Part shown: in pieces, positions 60,323 through 64,000 of the stretch | Numbering within the stretch: the stretch's first letter is position 1 | Layout: each line of letters starts with the position of its first letter | From: Candidatus Proelusimicrobium tauri | GTDB lineage: Bacteria; Elusimicrobiota; Elusimicrobia; Elusimicrobiales; Elusimicrobiaceae | Assembly (NCBI GenBank): GCA_002311025.1 | Contig: DBYY01000001.1 | Coordinates: 62,001 to 126,000, forward strand | Length of the DNA: 64,000 nucleotides | Reading direction: 5' to 3' | Position numbers and translations under genes: made by a program | The notes under the pieces: generated by a model | What the model was told of the DNA's origin: nothing | The model's database searches: none | Seen by the model: only the letters and a program-made list of their open reading frames with translations

Positions 60323-62626
60323 ATGATTAAGCCATCATCTTTTAAACTTGATAAGAAACAAGGTCAGTATTATAAAGCAATTGATATTATAAAGGAAAAA
60401 GAATATCAATTATCGCGTGCACAGGAAGATATTTTGGAAAAAATGGAAGTTTTATATCGTTCTTTGTGCGTGGTCCTATATAATTATGTTCCGCTTTCCG
60501 GCCATCCCGGCGGTAGTATTTCAAGCGGACCTATCGCTTTAAATCTTGTTTATAATGTGATGGCTTATGATTTAGCAAAGCCCTATGAGCCAGGTTTTGA
60601 TATTTTGTCTTATGCGGCAGGGCATAAAGCGCTTGGTCTTTACGCTTTAAGCGCAATAAGAAATGAAATCGGCACTCCTTACTTTAACCCTAAAAGACAA
60701 TATGCTTTACGGCTTGAAGATCTGCTTGGTTTTAGAAAAGCACCCACAACAAATACCAAATATTTTAAAGATTGCAATTCAAAATCTTTAGACGGCCACC
60801 CTGTGCCGTCAACTCCGTTTGTTTGCTTGGCAACAGGCGCAAGCGGTGTTGGTTTTGGCGCAAGTGTGGGGCTTGCTTTGGGCGCGGCAATAAATTATAA
60901 AGAAAAAGCGCCAAAAGTTCATATTCTTGAAGGGGAAGGCGGTTTAACAGCCGGCAGAGTAGCCGAAGCCCTTGCTATTGCTTCGCGTGCAGGTCTTGAT
61001 AATTTGATTATTCACTTGGATTGGAATCAGGCCTCTATTGATTCCGATAAAGTCTGCGCGCAAAACGGTCAAGCAGGCGATTATGTCGCTTGGCAGCCAA
61101 AGGAACTTTTCTATATTAACGGCTTAAATGTTATTGAAGTGGAAGATGGCAGCGATTTTAAGCAAATTTACGGCGCTCAAAAGTTTGCCAATACTCTAAA
61201 TAACGGCGTGCCTACTGCCATAGTTTATAAAACAATTAAAGGGCGCAAATACGGTATAGAAGGCAGAAAAAGCCACGGTAGCGGTCATAAATTTGCAAGC
61301 GAAGGTTATTACAAAGCCCTTGAGGAATTTGAAAAAACTTTCGGTGTTCAAATACCGCGTTTTGAAGGCGAAATGGACGCTCAAAATGTAGAAAATTATT
61401 ATTATAAAACTTTGATGTGTTTCCGCTATGCTATACAGAAAAATAGTAAGATTTTTAGTCCTTTCGGCTTAAAATTAAAATCTGCCCAAAAAAGATTACT
61501 TGATAAAAAATTACCTGCTCTTAAAAAACCGCAAAAAACTTTTGACCCGTATAAATTGCCGGAAGTCTTAAAATATCCCGCAGATAAAAAAGTCGCTCTT
61601 AGGTCGGCTATGGGTGCGGCTTTACAGTATATGGGCGAAAAGCAAAAATCATCTTTTTATGTTTCAACGGCTGATTTAAGCGGCTCAACCTCAGCCGGTC
61701 AAATAGCCAAACCTTACGATAAAGGTTTTTATAATAAACAAACAAATCCAGAAAGCCGTTTGATTGCAAGCGGCGGTATTTGCGAAGACGGATTAAGTGC
61801 CGTTATGAGCGGTGTTAGTGCCTACGGTCTTAATACCGGTGTTGCGGCTTCTTATGCGGCTTTTACAAGTTCTATGATGCATACGGCTGCGCGCTTACAC
61901 GCAATAGGGCAACAGGTATATAGCGAAGTTACCAAAAAACCTATGAACACTTTTGTAATTTTCAGCGGACATGCTGGAATTCCGACAGGTGAAGACGGTC
62001 CTACTCATGCAGACCCGCAGGCTCTGCAACTTGTGCAGGAAGATTTCCCTAAAAATATGGCAATAACTTTGACTCCGCTTGATGCTAAAGATGTTTGGCC
62101 TTCTTTGGTTGCGGCTATGGCAAAAAAACCGGCGGTTTTATATCCTTTTGTAACAAGACCGGAAGTTTGTCAAAATGTCCGCGCAAAAGGCGCAGATTCT
62201 TCAAAAGGCGTTTATGCTTTAGTTAAAGAAAAAGATGCAAAAGGCGTACTTATTATTCAGGGTAGCGGCGTTGGCGAAATCTTTATGCAGCAAACATACC
62301 CTATGCTTAAAAAAGCAGGGATAAAGTTAAATGTCTATTATGTTTGCTCACGGGAACTTTTCTTGATGTTAAGTGAAAAAGAGCAAGAGAGAATTTTACC
62401 TTTAAGCGAGCAAAAACGCGCTATGGGTTTAACAGATTTTACTATGCCGACCTTATATTGCTGGCTTAAAAGTGAACTCGGGCAGAAATGCTCACTTTAT
62501 CCGTTTAAAGAAGGCAAATATTTATCAAGTGGTAAAGCGTTAAAGATTTACGAACAGGCACATCTTGACGCAAAATCACAATTAAAAGCAATTAAAAACT
62601 ATTTACAAAAAATGAAGGAGAAATAA
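60323..62626 (+). CDS. Divergent transketolase
   Basis: 767 residues from ATG 60323, about 100 longer than usual. The N-terminal thiamine-diphosphate domain has SGHPGGSISSG and AAGHKALGLYAL. The cofactor-metal motif, normally GDG...NN, reads GEGGLTAG...DWNQAS, so the first Asp is Glu. The pyrimidine-binding domain (about 435-610) has YVSTADLSGST, FVIFSGHAGIPTGEDGPTHADPQ and TPLDAKDVWP. The C-terminal domain follows. It should act in the non-oxidative pentose phosphate route, but substrate use by this variant is uncertain. Sits between an M42 peptidase and a PPC-domain gene. Confidence 0.85.
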   Translation: MIKPSSFKLDKKQGQYYKAIDIIKEKEYQLSRAQEDILEKMEVLYRSLCVVLYNYVPLSGHPGGSISSGPIALNLVYNVMAYDLAKPYEPGFDILSYAAGHKALGLYALSAIRNEIGTPYFNPKRQYALRLEDLLGFRKAPTTNTKYFKDCNSKSLDGHPVPSTPFVCLATGASGVGFGASVGLALGAAINYKEKAPKVHILEGEGGLTAGRVAEALAIASRAGLDNLIIHLDWNQASIDSDKVCAQNGQAGDYVAWQPKELFYINGLNVIEVEDGSDFKQIYGAQKFANTLNNGVPTAIVYKTIKGRKYGIEGRKSHGSGHKFASEGYYKALEEFEKTFGVQIPRFEGEMDAQNVENYYYKTLMCFRYAIQKNSKIFSPFGLKLKSAQKRLLDKKLPALKKPQKTFDPYKLPEVLKYPADKKVALRSAMGAALQYMGEKQKSSFYVSTADLSGSTSAGQIAKPYDKGFYNKQTNPESRLIASGGICEDGLSAVMSGVSAYGLNTGVAASYAAFTSSMMHTAARLHAIGQQVYSEVTKKPMNTFVIFSGHAGIPTGEDGPTHADPQALQLVQEDFPKNMAITLTPLDAKDVWPSLVAAMAKKPAVLYPFVTRPEVCQNVRAKGADSSKGVYALVKEKDAKGVLIIQGSGVGEIFMQQTYPMLKKAGIKLNVYYVCSRELFLMLSEKEQERILPLSEQKRAMGLTDFTMPTLYCWLKSELGQKCSLYPFKEGKYLSSGKALKIYEQAHLDAKSQLKAIKNYLQKMKEK

Positions 62627-62628
62627 AA

Positions 62629-63057
62629 ATGGCAGAACAAAAACCTTATTTAACAGGCAGAACCTATATCTTTAAAATCAGTAAAGGCAAAGATTTACTT
62701 GAAGCCCTTACCGACTTTTGCCACGATAATCAAATAAAATGTGGTATTATCAGCGGTATCGGTTCTCTTGAAAATGCTACGCTTGCTTACTATGACCAAG
62801 TTAAGAAGAAATACGATAAAAAAGTTTTAACACAAAAAACTGGAATTCTTAACATTTCCGGTAATGTTAGTATTATGGATAACCGCTCTTTTATTCACGC
62901 ACATTTAACTTTGTGTGATGATAAAGGCACTTTGCTCGGTGGTCATTTAATGGCGGGCACAAAAGTATTTGTAGCGGAAGTTTATATTCAAGAACTTGTC
63001 GGCGAACCGAAAGTCCGCAAACAAGATAAAGTAACAAAGTTAAATCTTTGGATATAA
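62629..63057 (+). CDS. PPC (DUF296) domain protein
   Basis: 142 residues, a single PPC domain: a RTYIFKISKGKDLLEALTDF start, CGIISGIGSLENATLAYYD, LNISGNVS, and the conserved histidines in FIHAHLTL and GGHLMAG. In plants this domain accompanies AT-hooks; the bacterial single-domain forms are trimeric and of unknown role. Two bases after the transketolase stop. Confidence 0.92.
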   Translation: MAEQKPYLTGRTYIFKISKGKDLLEALTDFCHDNQIKCGIISGIGSLENATLAYYDQVKKKYDKKVLTQKTGILNISGNVSIMDNRSFIHAHLTLCDDKGTLLGGHLMAGTKVFVAEVYIQELVGEPKVRKQDKVTKLNLWI

Positions 63058-63077
63058 AGTAATTCTTTTATTATTTT

Positions 63078-63109
63078 AAAACCCTCGCTCTTAAAAGGGT
63101 GGGGGTTTT
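63078..63109. terminator. Bidirectional terminator
   Basis: AAAACCCTCGCTC / GGGTGGGGGTTTT hairpin with some G-U pairs, between convergent genes. Confidence 0.75.
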
Positions 63110-63117
63110 ATTTTCGC

Positions 63118-63492
63118 TTAAAAAATAAAGTATTGTTTTAAATTAAAGATAAGTATTATAAAGGCAATCAAAATAAATATCCAAGGAAAGATAATAGAAA
63201 AATTGCCCTCAATTTCGGCGTGTTGTGGGTTTTTTCTATCATATAAAACATCTACTATTGTGCCGAATGTCGGTTTTTTGCGAAGGGGGGTATCGTCAGT
63301 AAAAAGGATTTCTTCTTCTTTACACGGAAATTTTACTCTTGCAAAAAACACCTCTTTGCCGTCTTTTTTCCCTCTTTCATAATCGGTAATAATGCCTTGT
63401 GCGCGCAAAAAACCGCGTTTATGAAGGGGATTTTTTATCATAAACGCTATACCGACAAGAGCAAAAAATAAAGCGCCTTTAAAAGTTAACAT
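63118..63492 (-). CDS. DUF3592-like small membrane protein
   Basis: 124 residues with an N-terminal and a C-terminal hydrophobic helix. Between them is a soluble segment with the DUF3592 pattern: AQGIITDYERG, ARVKFPCKEEEI, GTIVDVLYDRKNPQHAEI. Function unknown. Confidence 0.75.
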   Translation of the reverse strand: MLTFKGALFFALVGIAFMIKNPLHKRGFLRAQGIITDYERGKKDGKEVFFARVKFPCKEEEILFTDDTPLRKKPTFGTIVDVLYDRKNPQHAEIEGNFSIIFPWIFILIAFIILIFNLKQYFIF

Positions 63493-63511
63493 TTTTGTCC
63501 TTATATAGATA

Positions 63512-64000
63512 TTATAAAAAATTATTTAACTTCTCTTTAAAATCTTTTGAAACTCTAAAAGATTGTTTTGTTTTTTCTATACCTTTTTTAAAAGTCCAAG
63601 TATCTAATTTTGAGCGTTTGGCATAGACTAGTGTTTCTTTTGGAAATTTAACAAAGCAAACACTTAAAAGCCACGCCGCCGCCATTTTTGCATAATAGCC
63701 TTCGTGTTTAAAATTATCAAGTGTTTCAAAGATAAAATTCAAATGTTCTTTTTTTACAAAGTATCCAAGTAAAATGACAAATGCAAAACGCTGATAAAAT
63801 TCTTTTTTGCTTTTTAAGTAGGGTTGTATAAAATCAAAAAAATAATCTTCGTCTTTTTTTATTCTTTTTAAGGCGGAGCAAAACAAATCACAGTGCGCCC
63901 AGTTATTTATTTTGGGAATGAAATTTTTTATTTCTTTTACAAAAGTTTCAAAAGGTGTTTTTGTATAAGCAATTAAAAAACCTTCAATCATAATTTCTTC
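63512..64000 (-). CDS. AlkD-like DNA alkylation repair protein (5' end outside window)
   Basis: The reading frame stays open to the window edge (GAA GAA ATT before the ATG at 63991), so the protein is cut; about 162 residues are visible of an expected about 220-230. Helical HEAT-like repeats with INNWAHCDLFCSALK, FYQRFAFVILLGYF, YYAKMAAAWLLSVCFV and a C-terminal SFRVSKDFKEKL fit AlkD-type glycosylases, which remove positively charged alkylated bases. Specific catalytic residues cannot be confirmed from this part alone. Confidence 0.8.
   Translation of the reverse strand, partial: EEIMIEGFLIAYTKTPFETFVKEIKNFIPKINNWAHCDLFCSALKRIKKDEDYFFDFIQPYLKSKKEFYQRFAFVILLGYFVKKEHLNFIFETLDNFKHEGYYAKMAAAWLLSVCFVKFPKETLVYAKRSKLDTWTFKKGIEKTKQSFRVSKDFKEKLNNFL

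Overview
This is a low-GC window from a bacterium with an outer membrane. It carries OmpA/Pal-like and other lipoproteins, an AsmA-family protein, a small outer-membrane beta-barrel, a periplasmic amidase, and a type IV pilin with its prepilin peptidase. The pilin leader (KGFTLLELLVVVLIIGIL, then a YKKAVYKSR-type helix), the AT-rich sequence and the gene mix suggest a host-associated member of the Elusimicrobiota. That placement is inference from resemblance; no rRNA gene is present to confirm it.

Layout. 0-8 kb: 5'-truncated asnS, a Gly/Ser-rich surface beta-barrel protein, a minus-strand block (M20 peptidase, pseudopilin-like protein, prepilin peptidase), Nif3, an N-acetylmuramoyl-alanine amidase and tRNA-Leu(CAA). 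8-14 kb: four tandem paralogous multi-pass membrane proteins (DUF6056/GT-C-like) that share near-identical internal DNA. 14-18 kb: tRNA-Pro, a C39-like protease, an oligopeptide-binding lipoprotein, a receiver-GGDEF protein and an outer-membrane barrel. 18-27 kb: an exported protein with a type IX-like sorting domain; the minus-strand operon fmt-PASTA-rpe-rpsP-khpA-trmD-rplS; an exported protein of unknown function; trigger factor; two tRNAs. 27-37 kb: a degenerate DUF885 protein; an operon of DUF1232, AsmA, tandem PC4-like, Ser/Thr kinase and PP2C phosphatase; then groES-groEL. 37-42 kb: two divergent lipoprotein genes and nadA-nadC plus a degenerate esterase-like gene. 42.0-42.4 kb: an AT-rich region with five perfect and one near-perfect DnaA boxes, a candidate oriC without dnaA beside it. 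42-64 kb: OmpA lipoprotein, YfcC transporter, tRNA-Arg, VanX-like dipeptidase, aminotransferase-pckA-SWIB, dnaJ/cbpA, tRNA-Asn, pilin, clpP, rbfA-nrnA-truB-ribF, an LTA-synthase-like sulfatase, thrS, a third exported unknown, an M42 peptidase-transketolase-PPC operon, DUF3592, and an AlkD-like gene cut by the window end.

How the genes connect. The clearest undescribed signal is a conserved promoter block of about 70 bp. It consists of an upstream element (TATAGG, ACC, TTAAT, TAGGTC at fixed spacing) and a sigma70-type -35/-10. It lies before three unlinked genes that all encode secreted proteins (18289-19491, 24179-25534, 58183-59064), so a shared regulator is likely. Second, the functions of the Firmicute PrkC kinase appear split here. 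A membrane-anchored PASTA-only protein sits between fmt and rpe, where Firmicutes keep prpC-prkC, while a PASTA-less kinase and a PP2C phosphatase lie about 9 kb away beside a duplicated PC4-like DNA-binding protein. Third, three intergenic regions (two of them just after tRNA genes) hold long imperfect inverted repeats that no gene explains. Aspartate aminotransferase, PEP carboxykinase, transketolase and nadA/nadC indicate central carbon and NAD metabolism. Several genes appear to be translated from leaderless or nearly leaderless mRNAs.
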